This document shows positions 1 to 7,419 of a stretch of 64,000 bases of DNA, piece after piece (the first letter of the stretch is position 1; every line of letters starts with the position of its first letter). The notes below the pieces were generated by a model. It did not search any database. It was not told where the DNA came from and was given only the letters and a program-made list of their open reading frames with translations. The position numbers and the translations under genes are program-made. The DNA is taken from the IMG/VR virus record IMGVR_UViG_3300025030_000080, positions 1 through 64,000 of that record, one strand, 5' to 3'. Origin of the DNA: a virus.

Positions 1-377
1 TGCACTGATAAAAGCATAAGGTCTTTTTTTGAATTTCCTTTTCCAGTTACAAATTTTTTTAATACAGTTGGAGGAACGATGATAAAAGGATAATTCGCCA
101 TAAATAAATCTCGTTTTATTATTCCTGCAAGCTCTCCTAATTGAAATATACTGATTGTTTTGGTGATACCAAAAGCAGGACCTTCTATCATTATTAGATC
201 AGGTTTAATCTTACCAACGGATAATCCAATACTAATTGCTATTTTTGTTAATCTTGGTGTATTTTCCTCTTTGGAAGAAGATGTTATGAGTCGTTGTTCT
301 ACAATTTTTTCTTGGGAATCTACAGCTACCAATCCAGTTGCACATAACGATAAATCTAGTCCCATCACTATACTCAT
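1..377 (-). CDS. ruvC: RuvC-like Holliday junction resolvase (3' part cut by window)
   Basis: The reading frame starts with ATG and runs off the window edge. Residues 5-15 read MGLDLSLCATG, the usual first strand of a RuvC/RNase H-fold resolvase with catalytic Asp8. An EGPAFG strand near residue 69 would supply the next acidic residue, and a late VTGKGNSKKD stretch matches the conserved basic TGxGxAxK segment of RuvC. The family cuts Holliday junctions as a dimer, and phage versions resolve branched replication intermediates before packaging. It sits directly behind the RecA-like gene and one unknown gene, which supports a recombination role. The last active-site residues are outside the window. 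Confidence 0.8.
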   Translation of the reverse strand, partial: MSIVMGLDLSLCATGLVAVDSQEKIVEQRLITSSSKEENTPRLTKIAISIGLSVGKIKPDLIMIEGPAFGITKTISIFQLGELAGIIKRDLFMANYPFIIVPPTVLKKFVTGKGNSKKDLMLLSV

Positions 378-384
378 GGATTTT

Positions 385-825
385 TCATCCTCCTTGGTTC
401 CCAAAGAATTCAACCAAAACAACTTCACCATCCAATGATTTAGCCGTTAATTCTTTTCCGGGGAAATATTTCAATTTAATTATAGACCAAAATAATCCCC
501 GTATAGATTTCAAAGCCTCCGTCTTCCATCTTACTTCTTCTTCTCTTCTTTTTGATTCTACTACTGTATGACTAGTTATATCTAATTTCACTATATTAAT
601 TTGATCTACCATTATATCTGATATGGAAAACATCAGTTTTTTCCAACCAGATAATTGCAATAAAATTATTTCTTGAGGTTGAACGGGGGTTCCTTTATAT
701 TTCCAATTTGGTAATTGTAAAAGTATGGCCGATCCGAATAATTCTTTAGTCAAATGGGTTAAAAACAATTCCCATCGTTTTTCTTCAACGCTAGGACTTA
801 AATTGACTACATTATTTTCATTCAT
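385..825 (-). CDS. Unknown protein between recA-like and ruvC-like genes
   Basis: A 146-residue protein of unrecognised family. I chose the start reading MNENNVV because GTAGGA lies 6 bases before it; a longer in-frame start 24 bases upstream would overlap the recombinase gene without a clear SD. The middle is rich in charged residues (SKRREEEVRWK) and the C-terminal half has alternating hydrophobic residues typical of a compact alpha/beta fold. It is translationally packed between recombinase and resolvase, so a recombination accessory role is an inference from position only. Confidence 0.7.
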   Translation of the reverse strand: MNENNVVNLSPSVEEKRWELFLTHLTKELFGSAILLQLPNWKYKGTPVQPQEIILLQLSGWKKLMFSISDIMVDQINIVKLDITSHTVVESKRREEEVRWKTEALKSIRGLFWSIIKLKYFPGKELTAKSLDGEVVLVEFFGNQGG

Positions 826-826
826 A

Positions 827-1861
827 TTAATTCCTACTTTTTGGGACACGTTCAGTTTGAAATTTTTCGTCTATTTCTGTCCACATATTTATAGTTGCAT
901 CTTTAAGTTGTCCTTGTAAATTGTTTTGTTCAATATGGGCAATAGCTTTATCCAAACTTTGGAAACTCTCTGTAACCGCCCAGTAGGTAGTCATAGCAGA
1001 ATTTTCTTTGATATAGATTAAGTTAGCTCTAATATCGTCGATACCATAGTCGAAAATAATATAGATATCAGCTTCTCTATATGGAACATCAATAGAACTT
1101 TTAATAACTTTTACTTTAGAATGAACCCCTACGGCTCTTTTTAAATCTTTCCCTCCCAATTTTATTGTCTTTTCTACTTTTCCAATTTGGGTTACTGCTA
1201 ATCTTAAAGATGCTAAAAATGGTATAGCGTATCCTCCAGCTGTTTTTGTTTTTGCTTGACCAGGCATAGGATCTTGAACATCTTGTACCTGATTTGTAAA
1301 AACTATCAATTTAGTAGGATCTGATATAACTGCTACTGCTTTTCTACAAAGTTGGTGAAGCTCTTTGGCTCGGGCACTCCCTCGTTTATCTCCCTTTTCC
1401 TCTTCCAATTCTGATAATAAAACTGCTACGCTGTCTATGGCTACCAAATTAATACAACCGTTCTCAGATTCTGGAGAACTCATTATTAATTCTTGAGCTT
1501 CTTTGATAAGTCTAGGACGATGTAAATTATCGTCGGTGATTTTTATTCCCATATTTTTTATAAATTCTGGTTGCATTCTTCTTTCTGCATCTCCTATATC
1601 AGCACGTCCTCCTTTGGATTGGGCATCGGCGCACATTTCTCCTATAATGGTAGTCTTACCCCCCATGGGGAGTCCTGCTAATTCCATCAATATTCCTCCA
1701 GGTATACCCCCTCCCCTTCGTATACGACCACTTATAGCGAGGTCTACTAGGGTAGACCCAGTAGAAATTACTTTAGACATATTTAGTTTTTCTTCTTCAG
1801 GTTCTTTAGTAGCTACCAATCCTTTAGCAATATCTTGAATCTTACGTTTAATCAATGGCAT
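827..1861 (-). CDS. recA: RecA/UvsX-like recombinase
   Basis: A 344-residue strand-exchange ATPase. Walker A is GLPMGGKT at residues 63-70. A Walker B-like strand LVAIDSVAVLL lies near residue 140, and a DAERRMQPEF segment corresponds to the DAEHALDPxY segment of bacterial RecA. The polymerising N-terminal helix is basic (MPLIKRKIQD). RecA proteins coat single-stranded DNA and pair it with homologous duplex DNA; in phages this drives recombination-dependent replication and repair. The start overlaps the end of the upstream 5' nuclease gene by 14 bases, which implies coupled translation. The length is close to bacterial RecA and shorter than T4 UvsX (about 390). Confidence 0.93.
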   Translation of the reverse strand: MPLIKRKIQDIAKGLVATKEPEEEKLNMSKVISTGSTLVDLAISGRIRRGGGIPGGILMELAGLPMGGKTTIIGEMCADAQSKGGRADIGDAERRMQPEFIKNMGIKITDDNLHRPRLIKEAQELIMSSPESENGCINLVAIDSVAVLLSELEEEKGDKRGSARAKELHQLCRKAVAVISDPTKLIVFTNQVQDVQDPMPGQAKTKTAGGYAIPFLASLRLAVTQIGKVEKTIKLGGKDLKRAVGVHSKVKVIKSSIDVPYREADIYIIFDYGIDDIRANLIYIKENSAMTTYWAVTESFQSLDKAIAHIEQNNLQGQLKDATINMWTEIDEKFQTERVPKSRN

Positions 1862-2714
1862 TCTGATCTCCTTTTAATAAAACTCTCCATTTGTTGTATA
1901 AATCCCTCTTTAAAAAACTAGAAAATCCATAATCCATGCATATTCCCTCAAATACATTGAAATCTAATTTATCTGGTACTAAATCTACGGGGGTTGATTT
2001 TTTATGGGGGAGTTTTACTAAGGAATAATTAAAAGTAGGGTCAAAAGCATGTATATCTTGATATTTTTTGGAAGAAACTCCTAATTCTGATTTTAGATAT
2101 TTTATAGCAGTTTTTTCACCAACTCCCACCACTCCCTTCACGGAGTCAGATGAACACCCTGCGACCGATTTAACGTAGTACCACATATTGGGATCTATTC
2201 CTTTTTCTTCTATGAAATCATCTTTAGAGTAAATTTTCTTTTCTCTTGGATTATAAATAGACACTTTTGAATTTAGCAATTGATATAAATCTTCGTCCGA
2301 AGTTACGATATAGGTATGATCAAATTCCCAAGCATGGTCATTAGCTATATGAGCAATAATATCGTCTGCTTCTAATCCTGTTTGAATAAAATTATTTTGA
2401 AATCCTAATTTAGGAAGAACTTTGGTACGAATCTCTGTAAATTGGGGTTTACCAGAACGAATTATATCTTCCATCTCGGGATCTTCAACTTGAGGGCGTT
2501 TTTTATAATCGGGGTAAACGTCTCTACGATATGATTTTCTAGAATCCCAAGCAAATGTAAATCGAGGTTGTTCAAAATCTTCGGATAACTTTAAAATCTC
2601 TCTCATGAAACCAAATATAACTCCAGTGGAGTGTTCCTCATAAGAAAGTCCCATCATTGATAACATGGCTCTATATGCTATGAAATTAGAATCAATTATT
2701 AAAAGGTTGCTCAA
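1848..2714 (-). CDS. FEN-type 5'-3' exonuclease (Pol I N-domain / T4 RNase H-like)
   Basis: A 288-residue flap endonuclease. The N-terminal LLIIDSNFIAYRA places metal ligand Asp8. Further motifs are AWDSRKSYRRDVYPDYK, GLEADDI (acidic pair), VTSDEDLYQLL, and the helix-three-turn-helix GVVGVGEKTAIKYL that grips the downstream duplex. Such enzymes remove RNA primers and 5' flaps. The polymerase in this window lacks the Pol I 5' nuclease domain, so this separate gene supplies it. It overlaps the recombinase start. An untranslated, highly structured stretch lies just upstream of its start. Confidence 0.92.
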   Translation of the reverse strand: MSNLLIIDSNFIAYRAMLSMMGLSYEEHSTGVIFGFMREILKLSEDFEQPRFTFAWDSRKSYRRDVYPDYKKRPQVEDPEMEDIIRSGKPQFTEIRTKVLPKLGFQNNFIQTGLEADDIIAHIANDHAWEFDHTYIVTSDEDLYQLLNSKVSIYNPREKKIYSKDDFIEEKGIDPNMWYYVKSVAGCSSDSVKGVVGVGEKTAIKYLKSELGVSSKKYQDIHAFDPTFNYSLVKLPHKKSTPVDLVPDKLDFNVFEGICMDYGFSSFLKRDLYNKWRVLLKGDQNAID

Positions 2715-2767
2715 ATTTTTTCCTTAATTTTTACGTTTGGTTTCAATTTTATCTCTTTCCATTAGTA

Positions 2768-3068
2768 TGGTGGTCGGGAGTGCCTTCACCCCAAGACATT
2801 TGCTTGGTCAGCACGTTTACCATCCGTGTCTCGCTATCGACGGGCGACAACAATCCCCGCTACTCAAGCAAGAACACTCCCAACCTACGTACCAGTTTCA
2901 GCAGCCGACTCACTGCTTAACGCTCCCTGGTACGATTAAAATGGGGAAGCGGCCCGACCGTTAGTTGTAGTTGTCGCGCTACCACCACAGACCCTAGCCA
3001 CCTCCCCATCTCGTAGATGGCTATGGAAACTTTCTCTCCATATTTAATCCCCCTGAAAAGGACTAGGG
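2768..3068 (-). ncRNA. Unidentified pseudoknotted structured RNA
   Basis: This 364-base gap has no plausible gene but is much richer in GC than its surroundings and full of long perfect helices. Positions 2768-2774 pair with 2981-2987 (7 bp), 2776-2782 with 2875-2881 (7 bp), 2844-2851 with 2970-2977 (8 bp) and 2888-2895 with 2927-2934 (8 bp). The second and third helices cross, forming a pseudoknot inside the first. Hairpins CCAAG/CTTGG (2791/2807) and AGCAG/CTGCT (2900/2917) are nested. A second domain is closed by 2992-2997 with 3063-3068 and holds two hairpins. Conserved RNase P, tmRNA and group I or II intron signatures were looked for and not seen. The strand is inferred from the neighbouring genes. 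Confidence 0.7.
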
Positions 3069-3078
3069 AAAACCATCT

Positions 3079-3312
3079 TTAATCTTTTACTTCTCCAGTT
3101 ACTATTACCCAATCATTTCCTATCATATCTCCTTCAGATACCAAGAGCCTTGATATACTTCCATCTTTCTTTTTAATGGATAAAAATCCGTTGTAAAGAA
3201 AGATGAATACATTAGGATTATCCCACTCCAGTTTGGAAACTCTCCCCCCAAGAATGATATTTTGAATAGCTTGAGAAAAGTTCATCGTTTTTCTCAAAGG
3301 TGTTTGTTTCAT
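3079..3312 (-). CDS. DUF2829 / Tad2-like protein (possible anti-Thoeris)
   Basis: A 77-residue protein. From residue 10 it reads MNFSQAIQNIILGGRVSKLEW, followed by a beta-rich core and the ending GDMIGNDWVIV (61-71). This is the layout of DUF2829: MNFxxAL..L..GkkV.R..W at the front and DhhxxDWxIV at the end. Phage SPO1 Tad2 belongs to this family and blocks Thoeris immunity by sequestering the cyclic ADP-ribose signal; that function is known for the family and only inferred here. The first ATG follows CAGGGGAT at good spacing, and an inner ATG at residue 10 is the family's usual start. The gene lies between the single-strand binding protein and the structured RNA. Confidence 0.6.
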   Translation of the reverse strand: MKQTPLRKTMNFSQAIQNIILGGRVSKLEWDNPNVFIFLYNGFLSIKKKDGSISRLLVSEGDMIGNDWVIVTGEVKD

Positions 3313-3316
3313 TACT

Positions 3317-4519
3317 TTATCCCCTGGGCCTTAGACCACGCCGAGGTCCTGTAGCAGGAGCCGGTGCCGGAGCCGCTGTTGCAGCCGGTCTAGGTGTAGG
3401 TCTAGGGGTTGCCGGGGCTGCTGGAGTAGGACGGGGAGTGGGTGCCGCAGGGGCTTCTGCCTTGGCTGCATCTAATTTATCTTTCTCAGCCGAGCAATCA
3501 TCCCAAATGGGACAAGCAGCACATTCGTTATACTTTTCACAATCCTCCCCAAATACTCCCCCTACGGGACAAGTTTGGGCACCAGCCGTACCCGGAGCCG
3601 CCGTTGTTTGGACTCGCGGAGTTGCACGGGGGGTAGGAGTTGGATTAACAGCCGGGGCAGGTGTCGGAGGTTCCGCAGCAGGAGCAGCTACCCTGCTTCT
3701 CAATCGAGATTCTGCCGGAGGGACTACTACAGGCTGAGGAGGGGGTAATTCCTCTGTGGGTGCTATATCCCCTCCCCCTGTTCCTTGAAAAGCCTGGTTA
3801 ATTTCATCATATGTAGCATAGTTAATGCATTCATCTAATACGAAAGCAGCGTCAAGAACTTCATCAGGAATGACATAATTCCTATCTACAAACTTATGGG
3901 CAAGAAACTCTGAATTCCGTTTGGTCCCCTTACGGGTAAATGAAATGGACTTTCCGGTATCTGGATCAGAGAAAGCTACGTACATATCGGTGGATTTTCC
4001 GGCCCCCCGAGTAGGAGTTTTAGCCAAAGGAGCAATATGCTTTTCCATAAACCAATGGGCGGCATCGAAGATTTGAACTCCCTTACCCTCTTCTTTTTCA
4101 CTATCATAGCAAAGGATGTTATAAATACTTCGACGCTTGGGGGTAAGTTCTTTCACCAATTCTTCATCGTAATCTTCCTGTCTGCGAACTTCTTCACGAT
4201 ATTCGCAGATAGGGCATTGCTTGTTGTAGTTACGGGCCTGGCAAACATATGCATCTTGGTTAACCCCCACTCCGTAATGAACCCAAAGAATTAAAACGTA
4301 GTTGGGTTCCCCCGGTTTGGTATTAGGATCATGGTTTCCTGCGGGAAAGGGAATAATATCAATGATGTGTTCCCCTTCTCCACATTTCCAAAGTTTACTA
4401 GCAAATTCATCTTTGAAAATGTTCTTAAACTGACCAGAATCATCTCTTTTCTCATACGATTCTTGAGTCTTTCTTGCAAGGGCTTCCTTCATCGCTGCCC
4501 TTCGATCAAGATTTGCCAT
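3317..4519 (-). CDS. gp32-like single-stranded DNA binding protein
   Basis: A 400-residue protein. The start is set by AGGAGGGCAAAA immediately before ATG. The N-terminal RRAAMKEALARKTQE is a basic self-association arm, followed by an OB-like core. Ligands H81, C93, C102 and C105 (H-x11-C-x8-C-x2-C) closely match the T4 gp32 zinc site (H-x12-C-x9-C-x2-C). A long Pro/Ala-rich linker from about residue 255 holds a second Cys cluster (CPVGGVFGEDC, NECAACPIWDDC near 317-342). Unlike T4 gp32, the tail ends in basic RRGLRPRG rather than acidic residues. It coats single-stranded DNA at the fork and would work with the recombinase and clamp system nearby. A hairpin abuts the SD site. Confidence 0.82.
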   Translation of the reverse strand: MANLDRRAAMKEALARKTQESYEKRDDSGQFKNIFKDEFASKLWKCGEGEHIIDIIPFPAGNHDPNTKPGEPNYVLILWVHYGVGVNQDAYVCQARNYNKQCPICEYREEVRRQEDYDEELVKELTPKRRSIYNILCYDSEKEEGKGVQIFDAAHWFMEKHIAPLAKTPTRGAGKSTDMYVAFSDPDTGKSISFTRKGTKRNSEFLAHKFVDRNYVIPDEVLDAAFVLDECINYATYDEINQAFQGTGGGDIAPTEELPPPQPVVVPPAESRLRSRVAAPAAEPPTPAPAVNPTPTPRATPRVQTTAAPGTAGAQTCPVGGVFGEDCEKYNECAACPIWDDCSAEKDKLDAAKAEAPAAPTPRPTPAAPATPRPTPRPAATAAPAPAPATGPRRGLRPRG

Positions 4520-4715
4520 TTTTGCCCTCCTCCCCTTTCGGGGTGTTATCCTTGAACAAGTCAAGGAGTTTTTGGGTGTATTTAATCTTAGAGTCCCACC
4601 AACTGTTCAAACAAGCGGTTGATACCACTCTTGTAACAAGATAGATCATCATCATTGCTATTGGTATTCCTATTAAGAAACAAACTACTTGTAACCAAAT
4701 TGGTATATTGGTCAT
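4506..4715 (-). CDS. Small single-pass membrane protein
   Basis: A 69-residue protein with a hydrophobic segment of about 22 residues from residue 6 (WLQVVCFLIGIPIAMMMIYLV), followed by a charged C-terminal tail ending KGEEGKNGKS. No family recognised. The 3' end overlaps the next gene by 14 bases, and the SD of the binding protein lies inside it, so the two are translationally coupled. Its stop-proximal hairpin is listed separately. Confidence 0.7.
   Translation of the reverse strand: MTNIPIWLQVVCFLIGIPIAMMMIYLVTRVVSTACLNSWWDSKIKYTQKLLDLFKDNTPKGEEGKNGKS
4532..4543 (-). promoter_or_regulatory. Hairpin joined to the SD of the binding-protein gene
   Basis: On the minus strand CCCC-GAAA-GGGG forms a GNRA-capped hairpin whose 3' arm runs straight into AGGAGGG, the SD of the gp32-like gene. 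It could modulate initiation, as T4 gp32 is autoregulated through a structure upstream of its own start. This analogy is inference. Confidence 0.4.
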
Positions 4716-5209
4716 TCGACTCTCTTTCTGATCCGAAGGAGAGACTTTTGATGTTCCGTAGCATCATCGGCTAATTTTCCTATGCCTTCATTATTTAATT
4801 TAACTTCGGAAAAGTAGCCTGAAATATATAATGCTACCAGTTTCTCCAACATGGATCTACGTTGGTCTAGTGCTTCTTTCGCCGCACTATAAATATTGAC
4901 GGCGTATTGAGCATCTGAAACGGCCTTCTCTGCTTGATTTACCTCCTCATTGGATTCTAATGCAGCATTAATAGATCCTTCAGTAACTTTATCAATTCCG
5001 TATTCTCCAGGACGTGACCTGATGTCAATATTCGTATTAGCTTTAACGACTGAAGTTTTACGTTTGGCTTCATCTCTGACTCTGACAGCCTCAGCATATT
5101 CTACTGACCATTTCATAAAACGCCTTGGCTGGTCGAGGCAAGCGGTGGATAAATCATTTTTATCAATTTCTAAATCTTGTTCAATTTCGGTGATTTCTAT
5201 ATCAGCCAT
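4712..5209 (-). CDS. Helical protein in the replication operon, possible recombination mediator
   Basis: A 165-residue acidic, mostly helical protein with long heptad-like stretches (VRVRDEAKRKTSVVKAN; NQAEKAVSDAQYAV). It lies between the clamp loader and the single-strand binding protein genes, overlapping a neighbour by 4 bases. Size, helical content and position resemble phage recombination mediators such as T4 UvsY (137 residues), but I cannot see a diagnostic motif, so this is a weak suggestion. Confidence 0.65.
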   Translation of the reverse strand: MADIEITEIEQDLEIDKNDLSTACLDQPRRFMKWSVEYAEAVRVRDEAKRKTSVVKANTNIDIRSRPGEYGIDKVTEGSINAALESNEEVNQAEKAVSDAQYAVNIYSAAKEALDQRRSMLEKLVALYISGYFSEVKLNNEGIGKLADDATEHQKSLLRIRKRVE

Positions 5210-5399
5210 TTTTTCCTCCCAACATATTGGTAAAAATATTTTTATACAATTCTTTCATACTTTCGGCAGCTAAAGTACTTTGTAATAAAGAAGCCGTGGA
5301 TTGAAGTACGGCTATCTTTTCTGCTATATCAAATTCATTCAAATCTTGAAGATTAATAAGGATTTTTGCCACTCCTTCATTTATTTTTATAATATTCAT
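5202..5399 (-). CDS. Small unknown protein coupled to clamp loader
   Basis: A 65-residue protein starting MNIIKINEGVAK. Its ATG shares a base with the TAA stop of the clamp loader gene (TAATG), which decides the start over a longer frame inside that gene. It looks mostly helical (DLNEFDIAEKIAVLQSTASLL). Its place directly after the clamp loader suggests a partner in the same complex, for instance an equivalent of a small subunit, but nothing in the sequence proves it. Confidence 0.65.
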   Translation of the reverse strand: MNIIKINEGVAKILINLQDLNEFDIAEKIAVLQSTASLLQSTLAAESMKELYKNIFTNMLGGKNG

Positions 5400-7372
5400 T
5401 AAATTAAAGTTGATAAATATACGGAGCTTATAAGTCCAGCTTTTCCGCAATCATAATAATTATTTGAGAATTCTGATATAAGCTGAGCTACTCTCTTACC
5501 GTTATCATGATTTCCATTTATAAGAACAGAAGAAAGATAACCTAAGATTGCACGTCTAACACTTTCTGGCTCCTGTTCGATATTTTTAAGCATAATTGAT
5601 AATTCTTTCCAACGAGCCGGACCTGGCTCCTTAGCCATAATCTTACGACAAAGCTCTATGATGGTCGTTTCATCAGGAGTATTTTCATTAATAGCTTCAA
5701 GCTGTTTTTCTTCTTCTTTAATATCAATAATTTGGTCTAGAATAACTAGTGCTTTTCTAGCACATCCTTCTGCGGAAAATAAAATAGCATTTTTCACTTT
5801 TTCGGATAATTGAACCCCTTCGGATTCCAAAATCCAATTTACTAATGATATCATATCATGTTTACGAAGGGGGGATACGGTATATATGGTGGATCTAGTT
5901 TTTATTGTATTTAAAAGTTTTTCTGGCTCAGTTGTACAAAGAATAAAGTAAACCCCCTTTGGGGGTTCCTCTAAAATTTTTAGCATTGCATGTTGGAAAT
6001 CTTTGGTTGCTGTATGACAATTATGGGCCAGAATTCCATTTGCAAAATAAGATGGATGCCCGTCTATTTCTAAATCGTAGAATTCGACATACCCTTGATT
6101 TCTTTCTTTATTAGAAATAATACCTCGGAAAGATTCGTCATTATTTCCTGATTGGTAAATCTCAATACTTTCCACCCCAATTCTTTTAGTTTCTCCTCCT
6201 TCTTTTTGTCTCTCAATATAGGATCTCTCCCATTGTGCCCAGGCCCGTCCACTTCTATCGCTATTTTCAATTTGGTATTTCCTATATCCACTTTGTAGTT
6301 TGGAGGATATCCCAAATTGAGCTCCTTTTTTGAAGAATGTCCTGTAAGGATCACTACTTCTGTTTCCCATCCTAGAGATATTGATAACAAAGTTTGGGGT
6401 TCTGTTATTTTTCCATTCCCTCCCCTTTTCCCCTTCCAAATATGAAGGGTTCCGTTCAATCGTTTGGTAGACATAATTTTTTCCATTATTATTGGGTTTT
6501 GAGAAGGGTTGTTTTCTAACATTCTCAAGGAAGATTCTAATCTCATTCGATCCTTCGTTATTTGAGGAATTTTTTTCCATCCCTCTTTCATCTTTCGTAT
6601 TCTCTCTGGATCTGACTTCGCCTTTTTTATTTGGGGAAGAGACTCCCGGAATAGTGCCACACATCGACGAGAACAAAATCTCCTCGTCCTTTCGGAGAGG
6701 AATTTTATCAAAAAGGGAGCTTGGCACCATTCGCAAAGTTTCGTTTCTTCCATTTGGAAGACCCCCTTGTTTAAGGATGTTCCCCATTATACTACTATCG
6801 AGTCCGAAAGTAAAATATTTTTTAAGATTTTTGGCCGGAACCCACTCTCCAGAGGGGGTAAAAAATAAATGATCTTCGCTGCAAATAATATTACGGCCAT
6901 CATTAAAATTTATTTTTACCACTCTATTTATAGGAACTGTATTTTTGAAGGTATTTTTTACTTTACAAAATCCCCCCATACCTTGTACTTTGTCTCCTAT
7001 TTGAATATTTTCTATTGGTACTATTCCTTTATCGCTGCATATAGTGGTTCCTCTAGCGAAACATTCATCAAGAACTATAACTCTTACATCTCCATATAAA
7101 GGTTCAAACTGGCAACTTGCTATAATATCTCTAGCAGTATCAATCCCTCGCATATCAGAAATATTATGTTCGATATAATCCATATCGTTACAACCTAACA
7201 TTTTAGCGATTATTCTTGCAAGTGTGGTCTTTCCGTTTCCAGAGGGTCCTGAAAATAAAATCGTTTTTGGTTTATCCTCTCTTGCTAAAATTGACTTTAA
7301 ACTTTCTTTGATAGCTTCGTTACCAAAGAATTCCTCCAGTGAGGTGGGCCTGTACGATAGAGAAAGCGGCAA
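5399..7372 (-). CDS. Clamp loader ATPase subunit interrupted by an intein
   Basis: A 657-residue precursor, about 309 residues after intein removal. It is an AAA+ clamp loader (T4 gp44 / DnaX / RFC type): box II LSYRPTSLEEFFGN at 4-17, Walker A GPSGNGKTT at 42-50, Walker B VIVLDE interrupted by the intein and continuing CHTATKDFQHAML, sensor 1 near YFILCTTE, and the arginine-finger motif TRSTIY. It loads the sliding clamp found at 12.8-13.9 kb onto primer ends. The start codon is TTG after TAGGAGGAGATACC, a strong SD that decides the start. The intein sits exactly between LDE and CH of the catalytic box, so ATP hydrolysis requires splicing. Confidence 0.92.
   Translation of the reverse strand: MPLSLSYRPTSLEEFFGNEAIKESLKSILAREDKPKTILFSGPSGNGKTTLARIIAKMLGCNDMDYIEHNISDMRGIDTARDIIASCQFEPLYGDVRVIVLDECFARGTTICSDKGIVPIENIQIGDKVQGMGGFCKVKNTFKNTVPINRVVKINFNDGRNIICSEDHLFFTPSGEWVPAKNLKKYFTFGLDSSIMGNILKQGGLPNGRNETLRMVPSSLFDKIPLRKDEEILFSSMCGTIPGVSSPNKKGEVRSRENTKDERGMEKNSSNNEGSNEIRIFLENVRKQPFSKPNNNGKNYVYQTIERNPSYLEGEKGREWKNNRTPNFVINISRMGNRSSDPYRTFFKKGAQFGISSKLQSGYRKYQIENSDRSGRAWAQWERSYIERQKEGGETKRIGVESIEIYQSGNNDESFRGIISNKERNQGYVEFYDLEIDGHPSYFANGILAHNCHTATKDFQHAMLKILEEPPKGVYFILCTTEPEKLLNTIKTRSTIYTVSPLRKHDMISLVNWILESEGVQLSEKVKNAILFSAEGCARKALVILDQIIDIKEEEKQLEAINENTPDETTIIELCRKIMAKEPGPARWKELSIMLKNIEQEPESVRRAILGYLSSVLINGNHDNGKRVAQLISEFSNNYYDCGKAGLISSVYLSTLI
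6020..7063 (-). other. Intein in clamp loader (residues 104-451)
   Basis: The splice junctions are LDE|Cys104 and His450-Asn451|Cys452. Block A is CFARGTTICSDKG, and block B appears as the DGRNIICSEDHLFFT segment with the histidine of the TxxH class. Blocks F and G are VEFYDLEIDGHPSYFANGILAHN. Between blocks B and F there is no recognisable LAGLIDADG or HNH domain in the clamp-loader frame. Instead this region is Arg/Ser/Asn-rich and is overlapped by a nuclease gene in another frame (6070-6753). Confidence 0.9.
6070..6753 (-). CDS. Vsr-like PD-(D/E)XK homing endonuclease nested in the intein, other frame
   Basis: A 227-residue protein encoded in the +1 frame relative to the clamp loader. Its ATG follows AAGGGGG at a usable distance. 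It begins with a zinc knuckle (C7, C10, C27, C31) and ends with a clear nuclease core: YKVDIG (Asp156), LKIAIEVDGPGHNGRD (Glu167, Asp169, His173) and LGWKVLRFTNQEI. This matches Vsr/DUF559-type nucleases used as phage homing enzymes. The gene fills just the space between intein blocks B and F. Both frames are open for about 228 codons, so the same DNA encodes the intein linker and a free-standing nuclease. It probably cuts intein-less clamp loader alleles. Confidence 0.8.
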   Translation of the reverse strand: MEETKLCEWCQAPFLIKFLSERTRRFCSRRCVALFRESLPQIKKAKSDPERIRKMKEGWKKIPQITKDRMRLESSLRMLENNPSQNPIIMEKIMSTKRLNGTLHIWKGKRGGNGKITEPQTLLSISLGWETEVVILTGHSSKKELNLGYPPNYKVDIGNTKLKIAIEVDGPGHNGRDPILRDKKKEEKLKELGWKVLRFTNQEIMTNLSEVLFLIKKEIKGMSNSTI

Positions 7373-7389
7373 GGTATCTCCTCCTATCT

Positions 7390-7401
7390 ATTCTACAAGA
7401 A
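7390..7401 (-). promoter_or_regulatory. Promoter-like motif upstream of clamp loader
   Basis: Minus-strand TTCTTGTAGAAT lies 18-29 bases before the clamp loader start, in one of the few real intergenic gaps. Similar TTC-TGTAG-A words occur before starts at 24.2, 28.9 and 48.4 kb. No convincing -35 box is seen here. Confidence 0.25.
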
Positions 7402-7419
7402 ATTAGGGTAAATCAGGTT

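Noticed and set aside
2768-3068. RNase P, tmRNA or group I/II intron identity for the structured RNA
   Set aside because: The P4 sequences of RNase P, the tRNA-like end of tmRNA, the P7 core of group I and domain 5 of group II introns were looked for by eye and not found; the loops between helices also have the wrong sizes for RNase P.
3300-3737. Plus-strand Gly/Ala-rich open frame of 145 codons
   Set aside because: It is the antisense of the Pro/Ala-rich tail of the single-strand binding protein gene; GC-rich codons keep it open. No SD, and direction opposes all other genes.
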